A stretch of DNA of 64,000 bases from Eublepharis macularius (lineage: Eukaryota; Chordata; Lepidosauria; Squamata; Eublepharidae), in the NCBI RefSeq assembly GCF_028583425.1, contig NC_072790.1, positions 13,002,552 to 13,066,551 on the forward strand, in the 5' to 3' direction. The notes under the pieces were generated by a model that worked only from the letters and a program-made list of their open reading frames with translations, made no database searches and had not been told where the DNA came from. The stretch's first letter is position 1; every line of letters begins with the position of its first letter. The position numbers and the translations under genes were made by a program. Of the stretch, positions 41,961 through 52,865 are shown one piece after another.

Positions 41961-42179
41961 TTAATCTACTGTCGCTTGGTTGGGTGATGACCCACCCGTG
42001 TTATCAGAGGGAGAATTTTCTTCATTTAAATCCACTCCCTCCACACCACGTATAATTTTATAAACCTCTGTTGTGCCTTTCAGTAACACTTCAAAAAAGT
42101 CCTCAAGACTTCGGCCTTTTCTCACACCGAAGATACCTCCAGCCTCATGGTCATCTGAGCTTGCCCTTATTTTTGACAC
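41961..42179 (-). other. Short frame, possibly a LINE remnant
   Basis: 72 codons on the minus strand, MSKIRASSDDHEAGGIFGV through GRSLEDFFEVLLKGTTEVYK to IIRGVEGVDLNEE. The EVYKIIRGVEGVD stretch resembles the C-terminal RT-adjacent block of CR1-group LINEs. The surrounding DNA gives no supporting pieces, and a host exon cannot be excluded. Confidence 0.25.
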
Positions 42180-42963
42180 AGGGCAACTGGAACTGTAAAT
42201 ACTATTCCAATGCGGCCGTACCCCAGAATTATATGAAGGTGCTATAATGCTGGATATTTACATTTGTCACGCAGAAGATATTATCCAAGAGGCTTCTCTT
42301 ACTGATTGTCAGAAAACATGATGATCTACGTGCAAACGCTCTGAGCAACAACCCACATATCACTATTACTATTACTGTTAGTAAAAAAATTCTTACCATA
42401 GAAATCCAGCCGATTGAATAATGTAACGCTAGTGTGAGCTCATGTCAATAAGCTGGGGAGTTACTTGTGTGCCACAGGGCTTTTTTTGTTTTGTTTTGCA
42501 GTGAACTGTACTTTGCTATTGCAGTTCATTACACTTACATGTCAGTTCCTGCCAGGTCAATCCCTCTCCAGTGAACACACATTGATTCCAGTAGAAAAGC
42601 TTTATTTAGGATTTGCCATTTCAGGTCTGCACTCCAGCATGGAGCTCGGTAGAAGTGATAAGGCAAGGCAAGCAATTCTATGTTATACTTGATTTTCCTG
42701 AGCTCAAATAACTGTTAAGGTTTGGGCGCGCAATTCTACACAGGCCCTGTGAGAACCCCTTTTAGTTACGGACAGATATTCAGTACACAATAATACATTC
42801 CCAGCGTCTGTGCAAAGTAGCAAAGGCCTGCATCTGGATGCTCCAAGGTCAGCGTTAGCCTAGAGGAGCATATTTCTATACGATATCAGGAGAGGCCCAC
42901 TCTGGGTCTCAAAAAGCCAAACTTACAATATGAAGAGAATATGGCTATGGAGAGAATACATCA

Positions 42964-43141
42964 GGGCCGATTCCAGACGACTAACCTGAAGGCGCTGCAT
43001 GCCGCCATGTTCCGGATCGCGTGAGTTTGGTGACGTCACGCCAAACTCACGCGAGAAAACGCGGTATTTCACGTTTTCCCCGTCGCGATCCGGAACATGG
43101 CGGCATGCAGCGCCTTCAGGTTAGTCGTCTGGAATCGGCCC
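42964..43141. mobile_element. GC-rich hairpin element, 178 bp
   Basis: GGGCCGATTCCAGACGACTA, then ACCTGAAGGCGCTGCATGCC, then GCCATGTTCCGGATCGCG. The exact complement follows after a loop rich in TTTCACG. Arms of about 58 bp are nearly identical, so the element is young. No target duplication is evident. Confidence 0.65.
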
Positions 43142-43599
43142 AGTTTAGTAATGGGCATTGTGGTTACAACATACAGACGATCATGGCACGACTGTACACA
43201 GACATATCTCACAACTGTACACAGGACATGTCACAACTGAAAAAATCAAATCCCTTTTCAATTTTATTTCATTTAAAAACACACATATATGGAAATGCAA
43301 GGACAGTAGCAAGAGGACACAGAAAGCATAACAGGTCCAAAAGACGTAAGAATGTGATTCTAGCCACTGGACTGTATACAGTCCCTTATTCCAAAAGTCA
43401 GTCCTCAACTCCCTGCTCCCACAGCAGTAACAAGAATTAACTGAATGCAGGCTGGAATGGGAGCAACCACATCTTCGACTCTCTCTCCCTCTCTCTCCAG
43501 CAGTAATCCCGCCCCATAAACCCACTTTAGCCCCTTTTCAGACATTTGCTGTAGGCACTCCAAGCAGACTCCCTGGCGCGCAACGCACAGCCCTCCAGA

Positions 43600-44950
43600 C
43601 ACGCACGGGTCACCATTTTGCCTGCAAGGGCAAGGCACGTATCTTCCAAGCATCTTTGGTAGGCCAGCGCGCTCCGTCAAAAATGGGGGATTCTGGCTGC
43701 GTGTACCGAAGCTGATTGCACGCGGGAAAGCTGCACGCTGCGTCATTCACACGACACGGCAACTGTGCACGCGGGGAGGACCCTGTGCAGCGGGCGCGCT
43801 CCTTCCAGTTGCAGCGCCCAAACCTGAACGGGGCTCCGGCTCGACGGAGTTTACCGCCGAACAAGGCTCAAGGCGGGAGCGGTTGCAGGCACCCCGAAAC
43901 TCCGAGGGCGGGAAGGCGGCCCCGCGCCGCCCGATCCCCGCGTGCGGAGCGCCGCCCGGCACCGCGGAGTCGCGCTCAGGAGCGCCGCGGAGACGCGGCA
44001 GGCGGCCGGGCACGGGGCCTGTTCCGGGGACAGAGGCGGGCGGCTCTGCAGCCGCCGCTTACCTGCGAGGCGCCCGGCTCTTCCCGCGGGGCGAGGCGAG
44101 GCGCGGCGCGGCGCTACTGGCCGGCCAGGGCGGCAGGCGGGGCAGTGTTAGCCGGGAGGCGCCTTGGCAACGGGCGGCCGGAGGAGCGGGGCCAGCGCGC
44201 CACACGCCCGCCCTGCGTAACAATGGCGCCGCCCGCCGGGCCGGCCAGCCTCGCTCCGCTCCGCCCCGACGGCTCGCCGGGATCCGCACCGCCGCCGGAC
44301 TCGGGCCCGGGGCCCTTCCGCGGGAGGGTTGCCCAGCTCCAGGCAGGGCCTGGAGACCTCCCGGAATCCCCCGTGGAGGAAGTGGCACCCCAGCTCTCCG
44401 GCGCCCCTCCCATCCCCTGGCGCCGCCCTCAAGTCTCCGGCAGGAGTTGGCAAGCCCTTTGCGAGCGCCTCTGCGTCCAGCCCGGCGCCTCGCGAGCCAA
44501 GCGGCCGGCAGGAGCTACGGGGGGGCAGCCGGGAGGTGAGCGCGGCGGCGGGGAGGTGGCAACCGCCTCCTCGCAGGCGCCCCTCCCGCCCCCCGCATGT
44601 AAGGGAGCTGCCTTGCAGAGAGTTTGGGGAGGCGCAGCCTGGAGAAATGCAGCAAGCCAGGGCCCCACACACATCCAGCCCCCCCCTCCCCCGGGCAGGG
44701 GAGGCCTTCGGCAACTCCTCCCACGCGCTCCCCGCTACCAGCCGCAGCGCAGTCCGGGAGCGCCTCGTCGGGGCATGTGCAGAGGACATGGAACCGCCGG
44801 GCGGCCAAGCTGCAGGCAAAGCCTCGGAATGTCTCGTCAGCTGCTGCATTCTGGCCATTTCCTCTCGAGTGACAGTTGCAGCCTTCAAAGCTAGCACGAA
44901 GCTGCAGGCAGATGATGTGGTGCAGCGCATAGCCTGTGGGACAAGGCGAT
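43600..44950. promoter_or_regulatory. CpG island, probable ANKEF1 promoter
   Basis: This is the only long stretch outside a mobile element with dense CpG and very high GC. It lies upstream of the minus-strand ANKEF1 start, and the splice acceptor at 38893 requires an upstream first exon. Long frames on both strands here (up to 392 codons) are expected of any stop-poor CpG island and are overlapping and family-less, so they are not annotated as genes. Direction of transcription and the start site cannot be read. The island could also serve a divergent non-coding transcript. Confidence 0.7.
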
Positions 44951-45145
44951 GGGAGACCTGGGTTCAGATCTCCACGCCGCCACAGCTGCTTGCTGGGTGA
45001 CCTTGGGCCCCTCACGCACTCTCCGCCCGGCCTACCTCGCAGCGTTGTTGTGAGAATAAAATGGAGGCGAGGAAAAGGGTGCAAGCCGCTTTGGGTCCCG
45101 GTTGGGGAGAATGGCAGGGTATGAATAAAGTAGAATAATAATAAA
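44925..45145 (+). mobile_element. tRNA-derived SINE, third family, copy 3
   Basis: GACCTGGGTTCAGATCTCCA, CTGGGTGACCTTGGGCCCCT, GCAGCGTTGTTGTGAGAATA, GCCGCTTTGGGTCCCGG and a GTATGAATAAAGTAGAATAA tail. It abuts the CpG island. Confidence 0.7.
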
Positions 45146-45657
45146 ATCTGCGCCTCGTTTTGTGTTTCCCTTGGCTAGAAAACGCAGAGGCCCAGCAGCG
45201 CAGTCCTTTTTCCTTGCAGGGATTTCAAATCTTCCTCCGTTTGGGGCTCTGAGCCCTCCCTCCTCCTCCTCCCTCGCTAATGGGGTTGCCCCTGGCTGCG
45301 TCCCCAGAAGGCAGCAATGGCTGGCAAATCAGTCGCCTGTCTCTAACTGGGCTGTTCTTCAAGCCCAAACCAGCTTTCCTTCTTGATGCAGATTGGCTTG
45401 TTCTGATCAAAGCTCAAAAATATTCCAAAATCAGTGAGGCACTGGAGTGAAAAATGGGCTATTGTGCAAAGATAAGTGAGAGGCAAGAACAGAAGCATCT
45501 TTGTGGCTGTTTTCTTCAGTGCGTTTGAATCCTGCTCTTCCTCCACGGAGCTCTGGTCTGCATGGGGCTCCCCTCCTGCCTTTCATCTTCTCACCCGCTC
45601 TGTGAGGTGGGTTAAGCGGAGAGGCACAGGCAACTGCCGGGTCACCCAGGAAGCTGT

Positions 45658-46237
45658 GAGCCTCGCTACAAGTGACATTTTACATGCGAACGGCACTTGA
45701 TCATTTTCGCAAGTCTTTCTGGGAACTGAAGTCCCTCTCCCTCGCCCCTTTTCCTTCTGTTCCTTACCCTCTCTGTTAGAATGACTGCCTGAAGAGACGG
45801 AGAAAGCCTACGGCAACAGCAGCTTTTGCAAATCGTCTTGGGAGGGGAGGGGGGGATGCTCTGGAGAAAGCTGAGAAAGTTGCAGCTGCCCGCCCCCAAA
45901 GATCATTGAGAGCAGGCTTGTGACTGGAGGAACGATTTGCAAAAGCAGGCTTTCTCTGACTTTTCAGGCAGCGATTCTAACAGTTCTAACAGAGAGGGGA
46001 AGGACTTCACCGACATGTCAGCTTTCTCCAGAGCATCCCCCCCCCCCCCCCCAGCAAGACGATTTGCAAAAGCTGCTGTTGCCGTAGGCTTTCTCCGTCT
46101 CTTCAGGCAGCCATTCTAACAGAGAGGGGAAGGAACAGAAGGAAAAGGGGTGGGGGAGAGGGACTTCAGTTCCCAGAAAGACTTGTGAAAATGATCAAGT
46201 GCCATTCGCGTGTAAAATGTCACTTGTAGCGAGGCTT
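45658..46237. mobile_element. Hairpin DNA transposon, family 3 (about 580 bp)
   Basis: The left arm starts GAGCCTCGCTACAAGTGACA, then TTTTACATGCGAACGGCACT, then TTCTGGGAACTGAAGTCCC. The right arm is its complement, ending AAATGTCACTTGTAGCGAGG. The middle repeats CGATTTGCAAAAGC and CTTTCTCCGTCTCTTCAGGC in both orientations. The first 18 bases match families 1 and 2 except for three or four positions. Confidence 0.75.
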
Positions 46238-46642
46238 TGTGGGGCAAGAAGGGCTGTGAAGCCAGGACCGCTGCAACACCAGGGTGATTTCCCAGTGTAG
46301 CCGGTGCGGGCTTTTATTTGAATGCTGTCCCTCATGATGGAGTTGTCAAATCAACTAATCATATATTTTACTGAGAGAAAACTGCCTGATATGTATACTT
46401 TTCCAAATACTGGACATAAATATCCCAAGTATCCAACCAACCTCCTTTTACGTTTTGAGTTCCAACTGTTCCGATTAGTACCTTTTACGCTATTCATGTC
46501 TGGGTTTGAACCTTCTGTACCCGGGAACTGAAATGCTCTATTGCGCTATATGCTATGTGTCCAGCTGTTTTAGAATTTATAGAAGAATACTAAAATATCT
46601 CATAGGAGAAACTGATGCACCTCCAAAGGCCTAGAAGGCAGA

Positions 46643-46838
46643 GGGCCAAGCTAGAAGTGACGAGTTACACTTGAATGGCAAGTGAACAGACTCGCGTGTA
46701 TTCCTCCCTGTTCACTTGCGCTCCACTCGATCATGTAGTGATCGAGTGGAGTGCAAGTGGAGCGCAAGTGAACAGGGAGGAATACACGCGAGTCTGTTCA
46801 CTTGCCATTCAGGTAACTTGTCACTTCTAGCTTGGCCC
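46643..46838. mobile_element. Hairpin DNA transposon, family 2, full length (196 bp)
   Basis: GGGCCAAGCTAGAAGTGACG to GTCACTTCTAGCTTGGCCC, centre CACTCGATCATGTAGTGATC. Arms of about 95 bp are nearly perfect complements, so this is the best reference copy. It is followed by TGA; the left flank reads AGA. Confidence 0.85.
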
Positions 46839-46849
46839 TGAGAGAAACA

Positions 46850-47760
46850 GGATAAACACTTTCTGCCCATTTGGAGAGAGAGCAGATGATTACTACTGCT
46901 TTTCATAAATTTTACCAGGGACTTTTACCATCTGAAGCTCCAATTGCAACAGACTTAGTTCCATACCAAATATTTTTTTTAAAGCTACAGAATTCCTAAC
47001 GTGTTCCACTCTTGAAGCAAACTACAACGCAATACATTTAAATAGGTTTGGAGCAGAGGAATTCTGCTCTACAGGTCGCTTGGAACTCTGAAATCCAGGG
47101 AAGAATTTGGATGGGAAGTGACTGGGCTCTACCATACTTATCTCTCCAGACTTGCTGATGGCTCGTAGCGCTTTCTCTTCCCCCAAGTCTTGCATTATGG
47201 AGACCCATTCAATAGTTGAAGATGGCAGAAGCTTAAGAGAAAAGAACTTGCTGCTGATACAGCGTGGGTTTGCTATTTGAGTAGTGGTGCGACTGGATCA
47301 GGCTTCTCTTGGTCCCAAATTCATTCCCCGGCTGAGACATTTTAGCATGTGTTGCTAGTACGCCTCGTAAGCTTTGAAGACAGATGAGAAACAATCGCCG
47401 CCTCTGTCGATCGCATCTTTCCAGTGTACCAGGCTAATGAATTATTTATTCGCACGCTTTCGTGTCATAAGCAGCAAACAAAAAAGGTGCTACTTTAAAT
47501 TGAAAATGAGGGGGGGACAGGAAAGGAAAGAGGCAGGAGTCAAGTGCCGGCTGTCTTCCTGCCGCTCTGAATTCTTGGTGTGTGGCTTGAAAAACAGCAC
47601 AGAAACAATCGGGGTGGGGGGGGATGTAACAGAATCTGATATCTGCAGTATAAACCTGGTTATAACATCTTCCAATACTTGAGAAGATAAGAAGATGGGC
47701 AGAAACTCTCCCCAGTCATTCCCTCCTCTGCTACTGATATTCAGAGAGACTGCTGCTGAA
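46850..47760. other. No gene recognised
   Basis: Mostly unique-looking DNA with moderate GC. There are short frames on both strands (up to 122 codons), none with family resemblance. Confidence 0.4.
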
Positions 47761-47766
47761 CACAGA

Positions 47767-49269
47767 GGTCGAATCCACATTACTCCTTTGTCAACGTTTT
47801 TTCCCACCTTTTCTCTGCGTTCCCGAGTGCCGGTCACATTACCTGATCCACGACACACATTTCTTTCACATTTATCTCGGATCGTCAGTCGCTGGTTTCT
47901 TGCGGGAGTTTCACGGTGGACGTGAACGCCTACAAGGGAAATTTATGCGCCATTTTTTTAAACCACCCCCATTCAAGTCTCCCCTGCCGTTCCCTGCGTT
48001 CCCATTGGCCGATTCTATTATCAACTGCTCCGTAGTATGTTAACGCCTGTTTCTCATTTTTCCTTTCATTCCGTGGGAATCGAAACTCAGATGTCTTTGA
48101 AATCATACCTGGTTGACAGTAATATCTTTTTTTGGGCAATCTATCCTGATACCGTCCTCACACAGCTCCCTGTTTTTTTTCAATTTTTTATTTTTCTATA
48201 GATTAATATGATAGTGAAATTACGAAGTATAAATAAAGATCACATAGCAGTACAGGTATCATGCTTCCCGCCTTTCCCCACGTATACTATGAGCAGAACT
48301 ACAAGTGACGCCTGACACAGGTCGGACACTAGTCAGCTTCCCTCACGTTTTGATGGGAAATGTAGGCATCCTGGTCTTGCAGCTTGGCTCTCCGACTGCT
48401 GTCCAATGGACTTTTCAACTGTCACTTGTCCAACATTCCGCCAAGCTGCCTGCATTTCCCATCAAAACTTGAGGGAAGCTGACAAGTGTCCAATCTGTGC
48501 CTTTTGTCACTTGTAGTTCCGCTCTCAGTCCCCTATGACACTTCACGGTAGCTCGAATACTGTTTGGGATGATGTTCTTTCATGTGGAAAGTCTTTTTAA
48601 AAGTTTTAATTCACTCTTAGCAGAGCTTCGCTTTTACGCGTTGCTGATGAATAAAATACATTTTATTTATTTCCTGCAAGATTCTCCCTATCGATCTTTC
48701 AAAATTAAGTATACTAGATTATTGACGGTGCTTGAGTCGATAGATGGCTGCAAAGAGAGGGGGGTTACACACGTCTGGGAATATAGGTTCTCCGTCAATG
48801 TCCCGACGAAGTAAGGCATTGGCTTCTATATAGCATAATATCGTTATTCCAAAGATTCGTTCAAAAAAAAATTATTGCGGAGAATATCAAAGAATCACCC
48901 GAACATTTACCTGAAACAGAACCTGAAAGTGAACCTGAACCTTTTTTTTTCCTGCGAAGCACTTTAAAAAATAGGACACATTTTAGTTTTAGAGGAAAAA
49001 TCCCAAAAATGTTGCGGTTTGATGATGTTTCCTTATATGGTAAAATCAAAATAACGGAAGAGTGCACTCAAAAATTTTTTTAAAAAATGGGTGGGAAAAT
49101 AAGGTCCCGCCCACAAAAGCAGTTTTTCAAGTGGCCGTGTGACTGGAGGATCGCGCGAGAAAGACGGATTGGAAGCATGAATGTGAACGAAGAGGATAAA
49201 CATGCGTATTGGAGGCAAACGGAAGATATCCGTTAAACATGCAGGTAATGGGAGAATGTGGATTCGACC
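47767..49269. mobile_element. DNA transposon with terminal inverted repeats, about 1.5 kb, non-coding
   Basis: The left end GGTCGAATCCACATTACTCC and the right end GGGAGAATGTGGATTCGACC are inverted complements over about 20 bp, flanked by AGA on both sides (47764-47766 and 49270-49272). No transposase-like frame was found inside. A family 1 hairpin (48291-48524) is nested in it. The 3-bp duplication suggests the same broad superfamily as the hairpins, but this is inference. Confidence 0.6.
48291..48524. mobile_element. Family 1 hairpin transposon nested in the 1.5-kb element (234 bp)
   Basis: GAGCAGAACTACAAGTGACG to GTCACTTGTAGTTCCGCTC. The body is nearly identical to 39345-39578, including CTTTTCAACTGTCACTTGTC. 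These two copies form a 234-bp subfamily, against about 203 bp at 32981 and 56710. Confidence 0.8.
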
Positions 49270-49334
49270 AGAGGCTCCATTCCGTCTCGTCATGTGTGCT
49301 TTATGTGGTCAACTGTCAGTCCTAAAATTGCTTA

Positions 49335-49704
49335 TGGTGGTGGTGGAACTTGGTGGGTTTCCAGCACAGGGGGCAACTCTTGGCAGGAGGTAGTGCCCCT
49401 GGTACCACATGTGTGCGCGCAAAGTGTGCGCATGCTCCCAGGACTGCACAGTGATGTCACTTTGGGTCAGCTGGAACATGGGGGGTTTTTTAATGTTTAA
49501 ATCACCCTCGGCAAAAATGGTCACATGGTCTGATCTCCAGACAGAGAGGAGTTTAGATTGCCCTCTGCGCTGCTGGAGCAGCGTGGAGGGCAATCTAAAC
49601 TCCCCTCTGTCTGGAGATCAGGGGGCGGGGCCACCAGCCATGTGACCATTTTGAAGAGGTGCCAGAACTCCGTTCCACCGCGTTCCAGCTGAAAAAAAGC
49701 CCTG
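49335..49704. mobile_element. hAT hairpin element, copy 6, left end degraded
   Basis: GGTGGTGGAACTTGGTGGGT, then the subfamily segment AGTGATGTCACTTTGGGTCA, then the common stem (AGTTTAGATTGCCCTCTGCG), ending AGCTGAAAAAAAGCCCTG. It lacks the first CAGGGCTTTTTTT end, so no duplication can be read. Confidence 0.7.
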
Positions 49705-49705
49705 G

Positions 49706-49773
49706 TGGATCCTAAGCAGAGTTACTCCAGTCTAAGCCCATTGAAATCAGTAACTCTGCTTAGGATTTCACTG
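49706..49773. repeat. Short hairpin, TCCTAAGCAGAGTTACTCC type
   Basis: ATCCTAAGCAGAGTTACTCC, AGTCTAAGCCCATTGAAATC, then AGTAACTCTGCTTAGGAT. The same motif occurs singly near 29515 and, reversed, near 59120-59170, so it is a dispersed family. Confidence 0.5.
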
Positions 49774-50504
49774 TCAAATGTGTAAGGCTTTCCTAATTTC
49801 CCAATACTCTAATGACCCTGTTTCCAATTCAAATAGCACAGTAACCTAGAAGCTGGGCTGTATTCAACATTTTTATAATACATAAGTAAGGCCACTTAGT
49901 CAATTGGCGTTATTCCAGGCGAGGGGCATGCTGTTAAGATTGGGGGGGGGGGGCGGGGTGCCCTTTGAATAATCGTTTTTATTTTCCTCCCTAGCTAGCG
50001 AGAGAGTTAAGCAGTGAAGTAAAGGACTCCAAATTCTGATGCAGTACAAAATAAGAATAAAGCCATGATTAGGTACAAAATAATACCGTATGCACGATGT
50101 CTTTATTCAGTACCCTGAAATTAAGTAGGAGTTTTTAAAAACATAGATCTCAATAGATTTATGGTTTGAGTTAGTAAAACAGAGAATGTTACAAATTCAA
50201 CATTGTGAATAAAATGAGCTTGCCAGATGCTGCGTAAATGCCGTTGTGCAAAGGAAATTGGATCCTTTTAAAACTGTTCCTTCCCTGTTGCAAACCTTCC
50301 AGCCCTGTTTCCTCACGTCAGTGTACATCACAACTGGGCCACTGTGACAGTCTGAGGCTACATCATAATTGGGCCACTGACACAGTCTTACACATGGGAT
50401 GGTTACTTCAGCTTGGATAATGTTGGGAAGCATCCACCCTTCAGCTTTCCCAAAGTATCACACGATGAAGTACACCTCTGCACTTACCAGATTTTCTCAT
50501 CGAT

Positions 50505-50640
50505 CCAGAGGAGTTAGCCGTGTTAGTCTGTAGTAGCAAAATCAAAAAGAGTCCAGTAGCACCTTTAAGACTAACCAATTTTATTGTAGCATAAGCTTTC
50601 GAGAATCACAGTTCTCTTCGTCAGATGCATGGAGGGCAAA
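50505..50640 (+). repeat. Penelope-like tail repeat
   Basis: GGAGTTAGCCGTGTTAGTCT, GTAGTAGCAAAATCAAAAAG, AGTCCAGTAGCACCTTTAAG, CATAAGCTTTCGAGAATCAC, CTCTTCGTCAGATGCAT. Confidence 0.5.
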
Positions 50641-50762
50641 AAGAGAAACTGGTCAGATATAGAGGAGGAGAGGGGAGGGCGGGGTAGATGCAAACATCTC
50701 CTTCTGATATGCAGATGCAAACAGCTCCTTCTGATGTGGAGATCAGTTTGCTTCTGTAAAGG

Positions 50763-50950
50763 TTCAGAGGACTTAGCCGTGTTAGTCTGTAGTAGCAAAA
50801 TCAAAAAGAGTCCAGCAGCACCTCCAAGACCATCCAATTCCTATGTAGTATAAGCCTTCAATAACCACAGCTCTCCCCGTCAGATGCATCTGACAAAGAG
50901 AACTGTGGTCCCCGAAAGCCCATGCCAGGTGCCACTGGACTCCCCCTGAC
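50763..50950. repeat. Penelope-like tail repeat, degenerate inverted pair
   Basis: GGACTTAGCCGTGTTAGTCT, AGTCCAGCAGCACCTCCAAG, CTCTCCCCGTCAGATGCAT. It is followed by a reversed piece AGAACTGTGGTCCCCGAAAG and GGTGCCACTGGACTCC. Confidence 0.45.
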
Positions 50951-51139
50951 CCCGCCTCTGTAAAGGAAATCAGTTACCTGTGATAATGAGATAACCATTC
51001 ATAGTCTCTATTCAGTCCCAGCTTCACAGAGTCAAATTTGCATATGAATTCCAGTTCAGCAGCTTCCCGTTGGATTTTGGTTTTGAAAGGTTTCTGTTGA
51101 ACTACAGCGACCTTTAAGTCTTTGATGGAATGTCAATCT

Positions 51140-51232
51140 ACCAGGCATCTGATGAGGAGAACTGTGATTCTCGAAAGCTTATGCTACAATAAAATTGGTT
51201 TGTCTTAAAGGTGCTACTGGACTCTTTCAGAT
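51140..51232 (-). repeat. Penelope-like tail repeat, reversed
   Basis: GCATCTGATGAGGAGAACTG, TGATTCTCGAAAGCTTATGC, GTCTTAAAGGTGCTACTGGA. Confidence 0.5.
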
Positions 51233-51354
51233 TTTCTCAGCCTTTCCTGCAATCCTTCCCAGACCAGCTTTGATGCAATGTTTTAGAAAGAAGCACAAAT
51301 CTACATCTTCCCATTTCTCTGCCCTCGTGCCCCACAGTAACCGTTTCTCCCTTG

Positions 51355-51530
51355 CACCAGAGGAGTCAGCCGTGTTAGTCTGTAGTAGCAAAAATAGAAA
51401 AGAGTCCAGTAGCACCTTTAAGACTAACCAACTTTACTGTAGCATAAGCTTTCAAGAATCACTGTGATTCTCGAAAGCTTATGCTTTAGTAAAGTTGGTT
51501 AGTCTTAAAGGTGCTACTGGACTCCTCCCT
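51355..51530. repeat. Penelope-like tail repeat, compact inverted pair
   Basis: GAGGAGTCAGCCGTGTTAGT, AGTCCAGTAGCACCTTTAAG, ATAAGCTTTCAAGAATCACT. The complement follows immediately (GTGATTCTCGAAAGCTTATG, then GGTGCTACTGGACTC). It is a near-perfect hairpin with arms of about 70 bp. Confidence 0.55.
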
Positions 51531-51539
51531 TGCACCAGT

Positions 51540-52185
51540 TTTTGAAGGCCAGATTGGTTCCTTTGCCTGATATTTATGTCTTTAGTTTCTCTCCTGCAGA
51601 AACTTTGGCGGTATCTGATCCTTTACTATCTGGCAGCTCTTGATCACTCTGACCTACAGTACTGGATAAGCTTAGATTTTTCATCAAAATGATAAAAAAA
51701 ACCGAAAAAGCAAAATAATAAACCTCCTCTTATTCCAATAATTTACAAGTAAGAAATTCACAGTTCGGGTTGACTGAATGTCTAGGGGATGATACATATT
51801 TTAGATCATCTTCAATGCAATCTGATTCAGAATAATTTTGCAAAGGACTCCACTGAATAGCTCCTTTCCGTTCTCTCTGATGTTTTCCTTCTTCAACCAA
51901 GAAATGCCGCCTGTTCCCTTGAAGACTAACAGAGTTCTGGTGGCAGAAGCCGTTTGGCCAAGTGGATGAGGGGCTGTCTTCTGCTGACAGGCGCCACAGA
52001 GAACATCTTGCATTTCATGCTTATGTGTTTACTGATTTTTCTTTCTGTACCACCACCCCCATTTATATCAATTTGATGAAGTGAGAAATCCTTAAAATGT
52101 TTATGCCTCAATAAATGTTAGTAATTAAAAAAAAAAACCAGTCTGGAAGATACCGCAAAACTCTTTGTTGATAGGGCCGTAACAT
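51540..52185. other. No gene recognised
   Basis: AT-rich DNA with a stretch at 51900-52130 resembling a Penelope-like or LINE 3' end (TTGATGAAGTGAGAAATCCT, then AATAAATGTTAGTAATTAAA and an A-run), but too short to classify. Confidence 0.35.
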
Positions 52186-52187
52186 GA

Positions 52188-52301
52188 CACTAACTTGTTC
52201 ACCGCTCTGGGTGAGGCACTAATCTGTCCAGAAGACCAGCATATAAACACAGTTGTTGTTGTTGTTGTTGCTGTTGTTGTTATTTACAAAGACAGCAAAC
52301 C

Positions 52302-52338
<37 letters not shown>

Positions 52339-52340
52339 TA
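52188..52340 (+). mobile_element. SINE 3' end with (GTT)n and (ATT)n tails
   Basis: TTGTTCACCGCTCTGGGTGA, GCACTAATCTGTCCAGAAGA, ATATAAACACAGTTGTTGTT, then about 13 ATT units at 52296-52336. The same 3' form is seen at 15765. Confidence 0.6.
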
Positions 52341-52689
52341 CAAAGGTGGCAATTGGCAGACGGGACAATTCAAACAAAGGCATTACCAATTATAGGGAAA
52401 CTTCCCGCCCTTCGAGGTCCGTTGACATTCTGGCGCGAAACCCCCAAAAAGTTACATGGGAACTGATTATTTTATACTAAATGAAGTACAAAGTGAAAAT
52501 ATCCCAGTCTTTGAGAAATGTGAAAGTACATATTTTCAACAGATAACAGAGAAGCCCCATTGGCTCGCCTGCATTTTATGTTAGCAGTTAAGACACCATT
52601 AGATGACATATACAGTATACAGAATATAACTTTGCAAACAGTTATGATTAGCACAATTTGCACAACACAATAATGGCAGGTATGCTGGC

Positions 52690-52865
52690 ATACATGACAC
52701 TGGTGTTAGTCTATAGGCAGCAGAATAAAAAAGTTCAATAAAGACAAACAAACTTTATTCCAGCAGGAGCTTTTCTGAGTCAAAGCTCCCTTCCTCAAAG
52801 GCATAGGGCGAACACTAAATTTTGTCCATCTTTTAAGGTGCTATTATAGTCCTTTGGGAGGTGCT
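52690..52865 (+). repeat. Penelope-like tail repeat, divergent variant
   Basis: GGTGTTAGTCTATAGGCAGC, TTCAATAAAGACAAACAAAC, TTTATTCCAGCAGGAGCTTT, CAAAGCTCCCTTCCTCAAAG. Confidence 0.4.

Noticed and set aside
43716-44930. Long frames on both strands (up to 392 and 260 codons) in the CpG island
   Set aside because: They overlap each other in several frames, are dominated by Pro, Arg, Ala and Gly, and match no family. Stop codons are simply rare in such GC-rich DNA.
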